Source: Lepidonotus clava (lineage: Eukaryota; Annelida; Polychaeta; Phyllodocida; Polynoidae). From it: a stretch of DNA of 64,000 bases. The stretch spans positions 30,358,792-30,422,791 of the forward strand of contig OW387135.1 in the NCBI GenBank assembly GCA_936440205.1, given 5' to 3'. Below are positions 10,364-20,793 of the stretch, piece after piece (the first letter of the stretch is position 1; each line of letters starts with the position of its first letter). The translations under genes and the position numbers were made by a program. The notes beneath the pieces were generated by a model. The model did no database searches, was not told the origin of the DNA, and saw only the letters and a list, made by a program, of their open reading frames with translations.

Positions 10364-11069
10364 GGATAGACAACACCTCAGAGTGGCTTCATTTGCGACA
10401 ATGAAGATTGTGCAGTAACCAAGAAGGCTAAAACAGCATACTATACATCATATGAAAGGGGATATTTGTCTCTATCTATTGAAACACATTTTGTTATCAA
10501 GTTCCTAAAATTTGAGGAATAATATGCAAAAATCTATTTTTTTCACTTTTATTTTTTAAACATGGATATCTCAGTAACCACTGAATAGATTGTAATGAAA
10601 TTTTTTTGACATGTCCCTAATGATCATTTAGAGGGAAGCGTGTCTCAGATTTTTTATTTAGGGCCTAGTTTTCATTTTATGACAAAAAACGGGAAGATTT
10701 TGATTATTTTTGTTATAGTATTTTTCTACATTTCATAAAACAAAAAAGAAGACCTAAATAAAAATTCTGAGACACGCTTCCCTGCACATAAATGTTATTT
10801 ACATGTACAAAAAAAATCATGCATTTATATTCATTAGTTACTGAGATATCCTTGTTCAAAAAATAAAAGTGAAAAATGAGTTTTTTCACTTTCTGGTCTA
10901 CTTACAGAGGTGCAGTTCTTCCCATTTTAATATAATTTATATCATTAGATAACTTTGTGCATTGGCTTTTCAAGTATATATGATACATAATAATGCCATG
11001 AAGAGTAAAGAATTAATTTCAAAGCAAAGGGAGTGCTGTGCATTGGCCGCTGAGAGGTGTTGTCTATCC
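10364..11069. mobile_element. TTAA-flanked TIR element (706 bp)
   Basis: Ends GGATAGACAACACCTC and GAGGTGTTGTCTATCC are exact inverses. TTAA stands on both sides (10360-10363, 11070-11073). Internal arms also pair: GATATCTCAGTAAC with GTTACTGAGATATC, and GGGAAGCGTGTCTCAGA with its complement. The whole element is therefore a long imperfect fold-back. TTAA duplication suggests Kolobok or piggyBac-type mobilisation. Confidence 0.85.
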
Positions 11070-11221
11070 TTAAGCCCCATACGGTACCCACTAAGCGATT
11101 TTGACTGAGTTGGCCGACCAATCAGCGCTAGAATCGGCCGATTGTTCTCATAAAATCGGCCGATTCTAGAATCTAGTGCAAATTCAGATAACCAGTTACT
11201 AATTAGTTAGTATGGTATATT

Positions 11222-11468
11222 CAGACATGCCATTTTTCCTTCTTTTTCCGGATTTCCGTATTTTTGCAAGTTTAGAGAATTCATAATTCTCTTTACCTAG
11301 CCCAAAAATTTTGCTTTTCAAATTTATCCTTTATGGTTTCTATGACATTTAAACCATAAATTTACGATTTCTACTGGATATTTTCACCCTATTGTATCTA
11401 TAACTGAAAATCCGGAAATGTCCTTCCTACTTTTCCGGATTTTTCACCTCTCCTGAGTGGCATCTCTG
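11222..11468. mobile_element. MITE with 6-bp target duplication, copy B
   Basis: Begins CAGACATGCCATTTTTCC and ends GAGTGGCATCTCTG, with TTTTCCGGATTTCCG words near the ends. TATATT flanks both sides (11216-11221, 11469-11474). 247 bp, matching copy A (252 bp) in ends and size. Inserted in the element at 11074-12199. Confidence 0.85.
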
Positions 11469-11508
11469 TATATTGAAACATGTATGTTTGATATGAATCG
11501 GTCCTTAA

Positions 11509-12084
11509 AGGGAGCCAAAAACAATGTTGGGTCAAAATTTTGCAAATTCTATAAACTACTGGAACATGTTCTATGGTCATAACATAGGCCTGTGGTAAAA
11601 TATTGACAGTGAACAAAGACTAGACTAAAGGCCCTATTCCACATACCTATTTTGAAAATCAGTAGTTGAAATAAGGGTTAAATATAGTTATATCATATAC
11701 CAATAGAAAGGTCTTACAATTCTCTTTTGAATGGTATAATAGGATGTACGGTATCATGTCATATTCTCAGAGAAAATCTAATCAATACAGAATCGGCAGC
11801 ATTAAAATCGGTATGTGGAATACGGCCTTTAATCTACATAAAAATACATTCACACTTGTCCCTGTCAATTTTGGTGACCCACCAAAATTGGTTTGTTTAC
11901 AAACATTACTGTCTTCCAGCATAAATGACAAGAGTATTAATGAAATTCAAATGAATTTATAGTTAGATATCATGATTTGTACTGTACCAATGGCTGAAGT
12001 TAGACTCTTGGAATGCATTTTCATAGTTATTTGAGTTTCCAAAATTTTGTCATATTTTGAGACACCATTGCTTTTTGGCTCCCT
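11509..12084. mobile_element. TTAA-flanked MITE inside the nest (576 bp)
   Basis: Starts AGGGAGCCAAAAACAATG; its right end reads CATTGCTTTTTGGCTCCCT. TTAA on both sides (11505-11508, 12085-12088). It contains a further small inverted-repeat element at 11629-11827. Confidence 0.85.
11629..11827. mobile_element. Innermost MITE of the nest (about 199 bp)
   Basis: AGGCCCTATTCCACATACC at the left and GGTATGTGGAATACGGCCT at the right are inverse with one mismatch. Flanks CTAA and TTAA suggest a TTAA duplication with one change. Confidence 0.75.
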
Positions 12085-12368
12085 TTAACTTTAGGCTAGG
12101 GCCTAGGCCTGAAGTCGGCTAATTTTTCCGATAAAATCGGCAGACTTTATCGTCAATCAGTCGGCCGATTTTGTCGGAATTGCCTATTGGGTATGGGGCT
12201 TTAGAGCCGTTCTCGAACTACTGTAGTTGAGTCGAAAGGCTGGTCTGTTTACTTTTGTATAGACTAGAGCAGTTGCGGGTATTATCGACACCTTAAGGGG
12301 GAAATGTGTTTTTCCATGGTCATACATCAGAAATCAGAATTATAATAACTCCTATTCGCCCATACTCC

Positions 12369-12601
12369 CCCGTCGCTTCGGATTCCACATGTAATACTCG
12401 CTCCGACTATAGCTTTTTTTCGTAACGCACTTTTATTGTAGTACTGCGCGACCGCATCACGCAAGTGGCCCTCCGCGAAAAAGTAGTTCTTATAGAAACA
12501 GTCAAGTCAGGCAGGTAACAGGTCCCAGTGAAAAGTAGTCCCGGCACTGCCCAGAATGCTATAGTCGGAGCGATGATTACAAGGGAATCTGAAGCGAGAA
12601 A
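12369..12601. mobile_element. Inverted-repeat element, about 230 bp
   Basis: GTCGCTTCGGATTCC and CTCGCTCCGACTATAG at the left are mirrored by CTATAGTCGGAGCGA and GGAATCTGAAGCGA at the right, arms about 43 bp. No target duplication was recognised. Confidence 0.65.
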
Positions 12602-13363
12602 GGAGTTTGCTATTCGCCTGATTGGCGTATCCCAGAACCCTTTGCGAGGCGGAGAGCAGTCCAGTGTTTCTCCTATTGTCGCCCTAGCATTAGTGTTTAC
12701 AATTTTCTCTTTAATGTTATAACACGGCAAATGGGTAGCAACGTGCCGATCTAGACGTATGGACAGTGTAAAAAACGTTGTAAACGTAGTTTAAAAGGCT
12801 GAATCAACACCAAAGTTTGTAAATGAGTTTGAAATGTCATACTAAAAATAAGATATATTAAAAAGTAATGTTTTATTGTAATTAAAAGCAATTTCAAAGG
12901 ATTTTGATGTTGCTAACTCCCCGTGCATCTATCCTGAGCTAGAAAAACAACTCTCCAGGCACTCAGGGATGCTAGCCAATAAGAGCACAGTATTTAGAAA
13001 TATAGGTCAGGTTGCTATGCGTTGCTAGGATGCGTTGCTAGGATGCATGGTTCTGGGATTCTGCCTTGCCAAAATATTGACACTCTGTACAATTTTGCTT
13101 GTAATTATTTTACTGTAGATTTTGACTCAATACAGTAAGCGCGAAAGTTGTTTGGAAGGATATTTCCTATTTAGATGTGTCCTTTCTTTTACATTTTGAT
13201 AACAAGTTTTCATATAAATGTAAGGTGAAGTGCAGGAGACTTGAGAAAAAAGTTGACAATGGATGTAACAAATGAATACCTGATTTATAATGTAATACAG
13301 CTTTACATAATCATTTTCTTGGGTTATATTATTATTTATATGATATTTTCTCCGTGTTATAAC
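12602..13363. other. Intergenic, no gene seen
   Basis: Mostly AT-rich. At 13013-13046 GTTGCTATGC is followed by two GCGTTGCTAGGAT units, a short tandem resembling RFX half-sites. No exon is supported. Confidence 0.5.
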
Positions 13364-13530
13364 GGGAATAACGCACTCGGGGTGGGATCTCGACCTCCTG
13401 GTGCTAGGCTAGATGCACGGGACTTCGGGCCTCCCGCCACAGGCCTGCGGCCTGCTGCGGGAGGCCCTCAGCCCCGTGCATCTAGCCTAGCACCAGGAGG
13501 TCGAGATCCCACCCCGAGTGCGTTATTCCC
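13364..13530. repeat. 167-bp near-perfect palindrome (hairpin element)
   Basis: Left arm 13364-13421 and right arm 13473-13530 are complementary over 58 bp without a mismatch that I can find. The arm starts GGGAATAACGCACTCGGGGT. The 51-bp centre pairs again through GGGCCTCCCGC and GCGGGAGGCCC. It is GC-rich inside AT-rich DNA. Confidence 0.92.
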
Positions 13531-15620
13531 TAAATAATAAATCAACACCCAATTCAACCTTTTCGCATATCATTGTTAAAAATGATTATTGCTGGTACTC
13601 GCAGTATGAAAGATTTGATAAAATGGCGAAAAAATTGAGAAGTTATGATAGGTTGAATTACATTGAATCAAAGAGAGAATGGCGAAGGTGAAGCCAAGCT
13701 GAGGAAAACTGTCAAATTTAATTAATTGTTAAAAATAAGAAAGTGAGATTCGAAAATGAAGTATGTAATCAAAGATATACTACTTATGTATCGTGAAAAA
13801 TTATAAGAATAATTTTTATATTTCGTTTTATTAAAAAAAACACATTTTTCGATAATCAGTGGGTTTAGGAATGTTAATCGGGCGAATATGATGGTTTATA
13901 GATATTTAGATCTCCTGAAACTGTGGTAGACCATTTTAACAATTTCGATGAGAATTATTTGTTAATCTATTTTTCTCTGTTTTGTAGACATAGTATTCGC
14001 CTCTGGATATTCCCATTCCAGAGCCTCCGTAGCGGACATAGGGAGCGGGCATGCGGCGCAGGCTATCTGTTTTGGAGTGTATTATCGGCATCTGTCTTGT
14101 ATTATTGGCACCTTATAATGTAAGTAATCATTACTTTTAGGATGATATAAATGAATCAATATTTTTTGTTAGACAAACTTGATCAATATGTTTACTTAGC
14201 ACCCAAAATGGTTTCAAGTCCATTATTGTGTCTAGTAATGGAAAATTCAGCTTGCCAAACATATGAACAAATCACTGTTTTTTACGGTACTTTATTTGTT
14301 AATTTATTATGCTTATTTGGTATTGGTTTATTCTCATGTATGATTAATTGTAGTAAAAGAACTAAAACTTCAGAATCACAATATAGCACATTGGCAGGCT
14401 TCTTTTTTCTCGATTTTCTTTATGATTTTTGTTTTTCAGACAATATTCTATATTTTCCAGTCTAGTATTTCAACTAATGTTGTAACCCTGCCGATAATAC
14501 CAATACTAGAGATCTCGGGCTGCGGACCAAGTCGGGCCGGGTGAACTCGGGCTGCTCACCAAGTCGGGCCGCTGTCGAATTCGGGCCTGGTGAAGTCGGG
14601 CCGCCACAGGTGACCACTGGGACCCGCCACCTCCACCACTAGATTGGCTAGATTGGAGGTTGGGGGGAGGGGGGGAGTGGTGAGGCGAGCAGTCGGGGAA
14701 GGGGGGGGGTTGACAGCGGCCCGAGTTCTCCCGGCCCGAGTTTTTCTGCGACCCGAGCTCTCCAGTTAGCGATAATACAAGACACACATAGAATGGAGTG
14801 TATTTTCCGGCACCCACCTATTTAAGGCTGTCCTTTAGACTCATAAAACAATTTTATTTTAACTTTTTTCCTTTTAGTTTCGTTTGGTGGCTATAGATCA
14901 GAATAGTAAAATAATTCTAATTTAAGTGATATACAGAGCATTGATTACACGTGCATACTGAATGGGGTCGTGCTAACCACTCGCCAAATCGTCGATGGTG
15001 AATGCAAAATGAATATGGCTATTTTGTTTCTGAAGAAATTCGCAAAAAATGAATATTCAGGCGAATCATTCTGGCTAAAATGAGCTCTAAAATGACACAA
15101 ATCATTCTTAAAATTCCTAATTTTTTCCTCAAATTGTAAAAGTTTGCTCACTTATATGGCATTTGGCTATTACAAATCATGATGAATTCGCCATATTGGC
15201 GACTTTAAAAGGGGGCTTAGCGCGAACCCAGATACATCAAGGAGGAAAGAAAGATTGCATAGCTAATTTAGACTATTATAGATCTTTGCATACGTTAACA
15301 ATAGGGATAGAATGGTCATTTCTGGAAAGGTGATAATGAAGAGAGATATTTCTTTTAATGATATACTATTATACGCCAGTCAGTTTTATACACGTCTAAT
15401 GATTATTGGTAGAGAAAAGAAGTCTATTGAAATTATTCAAAATTGTGTTACCAAAAGATCAGACACTTATTTGTAATATCACAATATATGACAGGGGTGC
15501 CGATAATAGACCCCTGCCGATAATACACGCCACTACTCTACACTTGGGGCCTGGTATACACTCATACGTGAATTTGACGGGTCCCTAGCTCTGTTAGCCT
15601 TCCCTGTACACTGTATGGAA
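13531..15620. other. Intergenic block of unclassified repeats
   Basis: Holds a dispersed repeat copy at 13987-14066 and a cytosine/guanine-rich patch at 14510-14760 with CGGGCTG-type words. The word GCCGATAATAC or its inverse recurs (14077, 14099, 14489, 14769, 15497, 15515). The reading frames here lack recognisable motifs; no gene is called. Confidence 0.5.
13987..14066. repeat. Dispersed repeat, copy 2 of 3
   Basis: ACATAGTATTCGCCTCTGGA, then CCATTCC, CCGTAGCGG, GGGAGCGGGCATGCGGCGCA. Same order of words as the copy at 9114. Confidence 0.75.
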
Positions 15621-15623
15621 AGC

Positions 15624-15813
15624 TGGCCCTAGACCCTTAAATGCGACACGGCCGTTTCATTCGACACGGCACTGCCCAGTCAGGCGACATGGCCCATGCG
15701 CCAGCCATCATCGTCCCATGGCTATTTCTTTAATTCAACATGTGACATGGCTACTTAGTGACATATGCCATGACTCTTTTCTGAAATGCAACCTGCGACA
15801 TGGAGCCTAGTGA
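15624..15813. repeat. GACATGG-rich dispersed repeat, copy 1
   Basis: Starts GGCCCTAGACCCTTAAATGC and repeats short words such as GCGACATGG and TGACATGGC. Related copies at 25742-25893 and 58515-58746. Confidence 0.65.
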
Positions 15814-16616
15814 CAGGAAAATACCAGGCTGACCAGATGATAGACCTTGTGCTAGTTCCCTTTTGCCGAGGACCTGTTCCTGACATCCACCCTATACTCC
15901 AGCATTGGAGGTGATAGAAAACATTGATTTTCATGGCTATTTCCCATAAATCAATAACAATTTTCTAGTATTCTATATCTAGATCTCACAGCTACCCAAA
16001 AATGTTAACATTTTTTTTAGAAAATGATGATATGAGATAAAGGGAGTCATAAACTTATTCTTAAGCATTGCTCCTACGGACCGGACTCCGAAATTCGCTA
16101 CCTATTCTGCGCAATTTATCAGGGTGTTGGCGTGACTGGCACGGGGTCTATTGGCCTATCCCACACTCGGACCATCGTTCGAATGGTAGACGATTAGACA
16201 AAGTATTCGCCTCTGGATATTGCCATTCCTACACGGCGGAGGTTGTGGGGGCGGGGGGGGGGGGGAGGGGAGCAAGGGGATGGGATGTTTCGCAGTCTAG
16301 TAGTAGATCTGCCACACAGAAGGTCTGCCTTGTGTCCTGGACCTTCTGCCCCAGGCACAGGGGCATACCCAGCTATGTCTCTCCAAAACCCAAGAAAAAA
16401 TAGAAATATCAATAGCTCACAAAACGTGTTGAACTTGATGTATAGTACATCAGGTCTGTCAAATTTATTTTCTTCTAGGCTGTGGCCAGTCTCCACCATT
16501 TGTCTCAGTCTGATTATAAATGTTTTTGATGAAATCTGCTAAGGTCTCCTGCATTTTATATATACCGATTAAGTCAAATAAGTTCTCAGAAAGTCTTTGA
16601 AATTTTATAAAAATAG
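15814..16616. other. Intergenic, no gene seen
   Basis: Contains the third copy of the ACAAAGTATTCG repeat at 16197-16250, which runs into a G-rich patch. Overlapping frames on both strands at 16068-16542 derive from this patch. Confidence 0.5.
16197..16250. repeat. Dispersed repeat, copy 3 of 3
   Basis: ACAAAGTATTCGCCTCTGGA, then ATTGCCATTCC. The later GTAGCGG part has diverged into G-rich sequence. Confidence 0.7.
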
Positions 16617-17215
16617 GGAGGGCAGAGAAATGGGGCTGGGAGGGCCAGGAAATGGAGCTTGGGAGGGCAAAGAAATGGGGCTGGGGTGAGCCGGGAAATG
16701 GGGCTGGGGAGGGCCAGGAAATAGGGCTGGAAAAATCCAGGAAATGGGGCTAGGCAGGGCTGGGAAATGGGGCTATGACATGATATCTCAGTGTGGCAGG
16801 ACTATAAAGAGGGCACTGGGTCCCAATGATACAAATAGGCACCTCCTTTCATAGATTTGGTCACCACCCATGTGTAGAACTAGCTGTAAAGCTTTACCTT
16901 GTGCAGTGTGGTAAAAGAACCCTTAAGGGTTGGCTGGACGTTAAACTAACCCCACAAACAAGCAAAGGGGCTGGAAAGATCCAGGATATGGGGCCAGGGA
17001 GGGCTGGGAAATGGGGCTGGGGAGGACTAGGAAATGGGGCAAGGGAGGGCTGGGGAATGTGGCTGGAAAGATTCAAGAAATGGGGCTGGGGAGGGCCAGG
17101 AAATGGGGCTGGAAAAATCAAGGAAATGGGGCTAGGCAGGGCTGGGAAATGGGGCTTGAAAGATCCAGGAAATGGGGCTGGGGAGGGCCAGAGAATGGGG
17201 AATTGTGAGGTGAGG
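16617..17215. repeat. Minisatellite 1, about 23-bp unit, two blocks
   Basis: Units of the form GGGCTGGGGAGGGCCAGGAA plus ATG, at 16617-16772 and 16968-17215, separated by 195 bp of unrelated sequence. Alternate units carry GGAAAGATCCAGG instead of GGGGAGGGCCAGG. Confidence 0.85.
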
Positions 17216-17287
17216 TGGGGTTGTTCAGGTAAGTGATGTGTAAGGATGTGAAATATATAGGCTTGTCAAAGCTCATCTTGTGGTACC

Positions 17288-17310
17288 CAGGTTCGATTCC
17301 TGGCTTGGCC
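17288..17310 (+). other. tRNA-like B box, possible SINE piece
   Basis: CAGGTTCGATTCCTGG matches the T-arm / RNA polymerase III B box of tRNA. I cannot fold a complete tRNA upstream, so a tRNA-derived SINE remnant is more likely than a tRNA gene. Confidence 0.45.
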
Positions 17311-17727
17311 AATACGATAAATGCTGGTGCAAAGAGGACAGATAGGCCAATGGTCCCGCCACGAAGATGTGCTGTGTGCATACAGTATTAGTATTTGCAA
17401 AACATTACTGCTTCGGTGATGAGCATCGTAATTATCTTGTCATCATTCCAGAGTTGAGAGATCAGCAGGTGATGTAGGATAGTTCCACAAGATGGTGAGA
17501 TATCAACAGGTGAGGTGGGATGGTCACACAGATAGTGAGGTGCAAAGAGTTCTAGTAAGGTGTAACTCAGGGTTCTCCTCAAAGCCCTGCGCACCCGGCG
17601 AGCACCGTGCTGTAGATCCCTAGGGCGGGGCTGTGATTTTTCCACCAAAAAAAAAAAATCAGAGACAATCTATAACTTTGACAACTTAAAGGACGAGTAT
17701 ACTATTTCTCCCTACCACAGATAGCTG

Positions 17728-18107
17728 ATTACCCCTCCCCACCCCCTAATACGGCCTCAGCACCATGTATACCCCTCCCCACCCCCTAATACGGCCTCAG
17801 CACCATGTATACCCCTCCCCACCCCCTAATACGACCTCAGCACCCTGTCTACCCCTCTCCACCCCCTAATACGGCCTCAGCACCATATATACCCCTCCCC
17901 ACACCCCAATACGGCTTCAGCACCATGTCTACCCCTCTCCACCCCCTAATACGGCCTCAGCACCATGTCTACCCCTCTCCACCCCCTAATACGGCCTCTG
18001 CACCATGTCTACCCCTCCCCACCCCCTAATACAGCCTCATCACTATTTACACCCCTCCCCACCCCCTAATACAGCCTCAGCACTATGTACACCCCTCCAC
18101 ACCCCTC
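17728..18107. repeat. Minisatellite 2, 40-bp unit, about 9 copies
   Basis: Unit runs TACCCCTCCCCACCCCCTAA then TACGGCCTCAGCACCATGTA, with period 40 and few changes. Confidence 0.92.
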
Positions 18108-18309
18108 TACAACATGTTTTGGAGATGTCTATTGCGACAATCATCCAAGCCTGGAAGAATCTCCTTTTGTTGTGAGGTCCTTCTGCTGGATCCAATAAGG
18201 CTGGGTGGAGAAGTCTCAGCCCTTTGTATTTGCCAACATCCCTCTCTTGGCCCATGAACCAGCTAGCAGCCAGGCTACCGAGGCTCCTGGGCCACCCAGT
18301 GGCAGATCT

Positions 18310-18334
18310 GGGGGGGGGGGGGGGGGGGGGGGGG
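18310..18334. repeat. Poly-G tract, 25 nt
   Basis: Pure G run just after CAGTGGCAGATCT, a word that also marks other repeats (21064, 34770 inverted, 54899). Confidence 0.9.
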
Positions 18335-18747
18335 CGTGCAAAAGGGGCAGTTTCATCCCCTAGACCTTATACAGGGGGGTGGCGGGGGTGGCATACCATC
18401 CCCCGGGGAGGGAAATCTTTAAAAAAAAATGGGTAAATTTGATCAGCAATGCTGCTGATTGTATATCGGCAATGCTGCCGACTTCCCTTATGCCTTAGAA
18501 TTGAAAGGTTTACTATCATAGGGTTCTCTCTAGGCATGCAGGATGCGGGATTCCCACATAAAGAATTTTATTCACGCATTAGGATGACTTTAAGGGGGCC
18601 ATTCCCGCATCAAAATTCCTGAAATTTTATAAGATATAGACACAAAGCCCATGATTTTCTAAAAAGGTCCTCTTTGGATCAGCAAAATGGGCCTTTTGAT
18701 ACTCGAGATTTTTGTCTAGGAAGAACCCTGCTATCAATGGGCTGAAT

Positions 18748-18877
18748 ATCCAATAACATCACTGTTGTGGAGCCCTGACTCATCTGCTCCATACCAAAGT
18801 GTTTAAAAACATGTTGAACCAACATGTCAATCAGCCAGGCTGGGAGTTGAACCCAGTAACAACAGTGATGTAATTGG
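18748..18877. repeat. Inverted-repeat element with tRNA-like interior
   Basis: CCAATAACATCACTGTTGT and ACAACAGTGATGTAATTGG form the ends. Inside, on the minus strand, CTGGGTTCAACTCCCAG matches a tRNA T-arm. It looks like a small fold-back or SINE-derived element. Confidence 0.6.
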
Positions 18878-19241
18878 ATTAAAAGTTCATGCTAAGCAGA
18901 GATTAAAGGTGAAATGCAAAGGAGAAAATGAAAATCCCAAATTCAGTGTTTGTGCTGGTGGGCTTTGAACAGGTGTCAGAGGGGAGGGGGCGTCCCCCCA
19001 CCCCCCGGCCTCTCAAAGGGCTTGACAAATCGGGTGTCCAGTGGCCCAGGACCACCAAAAAGTAATACTGGGCCACTGGAATGCGTGCCTGAGTTGCCCA
19101 GTAGGCAACCAGTCAAGGGTCTAAAATTTAGGTTAGAAAATTATGAATAGATCTATTGACCTTTCTACCCCTAAATCCATGGAATCAACCACATTTAAAA
19201 TCTGAGATAGATCTATGTTATTCTCTTCAATTTACTGGGCA

Positions 19242-19625
19242 ACCACATTCAGTGCAGGGCTGTGATGGTCAGTGCAGGGCCGTGGTGTTCAGTGCAGGGC
19301 CGCTGTGGTCAGTGCAGGGCCGTGGTGGTCAGTGCAGGGCCGTGGTGGTCTTGCAGGGCGGAGGTGGTCAGTGCAGGGCGGAGGTGGTCAGTGCAGGGCG
19401 GAGGTGGTTAGTGCAGGGCGGCGGTGGTCAGTGCAGGGCGGAGGTGGTCAGTGCAGGGCGGAGGTGGTTAGTGCAGGGCGGCGGTGGTCAGTGCAGGGCC
19501 GTGGTGGTCATGCAAGGTTGTGGTGGTCAGTGCAGGGCGGAGGTGGTTAGTGCAGGGCGGAGGTGGTTAGTGCAGGGCCACTGTGGTCAGTGCAGGGCCG
19601 TGGTGGTCAGTGCAGGGCCCTGGTG
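19242..19625. repeat. Minisatellite 3, 20-21-bp unit, about 18 copies
   Basis: Unit GTCAGTGCAGGGCGGAGGTG with variants GGCCGTGGTG. The long Gly/Gln/Cys-rich frames here are repeat translations, not genes. Confidence 0.92.
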
Positions 19626-19629
19626 AACA

Positions 19630-20275
19630 GATTAACTCCTGTCAGCACGCATCTCCCCCTTGTCAACCCTCTTTTACCCGTTGACCCTCTTTTACCCCTG
19701 TCAGCCCTCATCTTCTTGCCGTCAGCCCTCGTCTCTCCTTGTCAGCCCTCATTTACCCCTGTCAGCCTTCATCTTCTCCCTGTCAGCCCTTGTCTCTCCT
19801 TGTCAGCCCTCATATTCCCCCTGTCAGCCCTCATTTACCCCACTCAGCCCTCATCTTCTCCCTGTCAGACCTCATCTCCCCCTGTCTGCCCTCATCTCAC
19901 TCTGTCTGCACTCATCTCACCCTGTTGGCCCTCATCTCTCCTGTCAGTCCTGTATCAACCCTTATTGACCCTCATCTTCCCACTCACTTTCTCCCCTTCT
20001 TACCCCTTATGTGTACACCTTCTCTGTCCCCTGATCCTCTTCTAACCCCCTATGTGCCCACCTTCCCCCTCACCTGATCCTCTTCTAACCCCTATAGGCC
20101 CACCTTCCCCCTCACCAGATCCCATTCTAACCCCCAATGTGTCCACATTCCTGCTCACTCAATGAGGGACAACAGGGGGAAGATGAGGGCTGACACGGTG
20201 AAGATAAGGGCTGACAGGGGTAAATGATGGCTGACAGGCAGAGATAAGGGTCAACAGGGAGAGATAAGGGCTGAG
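19630..20275. repeat. Minisatellite 4, degenerate 21-bp unit, with an inverted tail
   Basis: Units like CTGTCAGCCCTCATCTTCTC up to about 20160, then the opposite orientation (AGATAAGGGCTGACAGG) from 20160 to 20275. The flip suggests an inversion inside the array. Confidence 0.8.
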
Positions 20276-20733
20276 ATGTGACCAACCATGTACCTCCCTA
20301 CTTCTCCTACCCTGTAACCAACCATGTTCCTCCCTACTTGTCCCAACCTGTGACCAAGCATGTACCTCCTTACTTCTCCCACCCTGTGACCAACGATGTG
20401 CCTCCCTACTTCTCACACCCTGTGACCAACCATGTACCTCACTACTTCTCCCACCCTGTGACCAACCATGTACCTCACTACTTCTCCCACCCTGTGACCA
20501 ACCATGTACCTCCCTACTTGTCACACCCTGTGACCAACGATATACTTCCCTACTTCTCCCACCGTGACCAACCATGTACCTCCCTACTTGTCACAACCTG
20601 TGACCAACCATGTACCTCCCTACGTCTCCACCCTGTGACCCACCATGTACCTCCCTACTTCTTCTACCCTGTGACCAAACATGTACCTCCCTATTTCTCC
20701 CACCCTGTGACCAACCGTGTACCTCCTTACTTC
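20276..20733. repeat. Minisatellite 5, 36-bp unit, about 12 copies
   Basis: Unit ACCAACCATGTACCTCCCTA then CTTCTCCCACCCTGTG. The 174-codon frame here is a translated repeat and is not called as a gene. Confidence 0.92.
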
Positions 20734-20793
20734 TACCACAGGGTTCTCCCCAAAGCCCGGCGCGCACCGGGCTTTGGGGAGAACCCTGTGGTA
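20734..20793. repeat. Perfect 27-bp-arm hairpin with 6-nt loop
   Basis: Left arm starts TACCACAGGGTTCTCCCCAA, loop CGCGCA, right arm ends GAACCCTGTGGTA. A one-armed relative with CAGGGTTCTCCTCAAAGCCC sits at about 17571. Confidence 0.92.

Larger units (their letters stand above)
11074..12199. mobile_element. Outer TIR element of a nested MITE cluster
   Basis: Ends GCCCCATAC and GTATGGGGC, with further inverted words (AAAATCGGCCGATT, GTCGGCCGA) inside each end. Left flank TTAA is shared with the right duplication of the preceding element; right flank is TTTA. It contains the elements at 11222-11468 and 11509-12084. Confidence 0.75.

Noticed and set aside
13241-13537. 98-codon frame on the plus strand
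   Set aside because: Its second half is the translated 167-bp palindrome.
14506-14817. 103-codon reverse frame rich in Pro, Ser and Gly
   Set aside because: It arises from a GC-rich repetitive patch with CGGGCTG words, with no splice sites or motifs.
17280-17310. A tRNA gene at the GGTTCGATTCC box
   Set aside because: No acceptor stem or D-arm can be folded at the right distance; a SINE remnant is more likely.
17728-20733. Possible CRISPR-like arrays
   Set aside because: Units are head-to-tail without unique spacers, and the DNA is animal nuclear; these are minisatellites.
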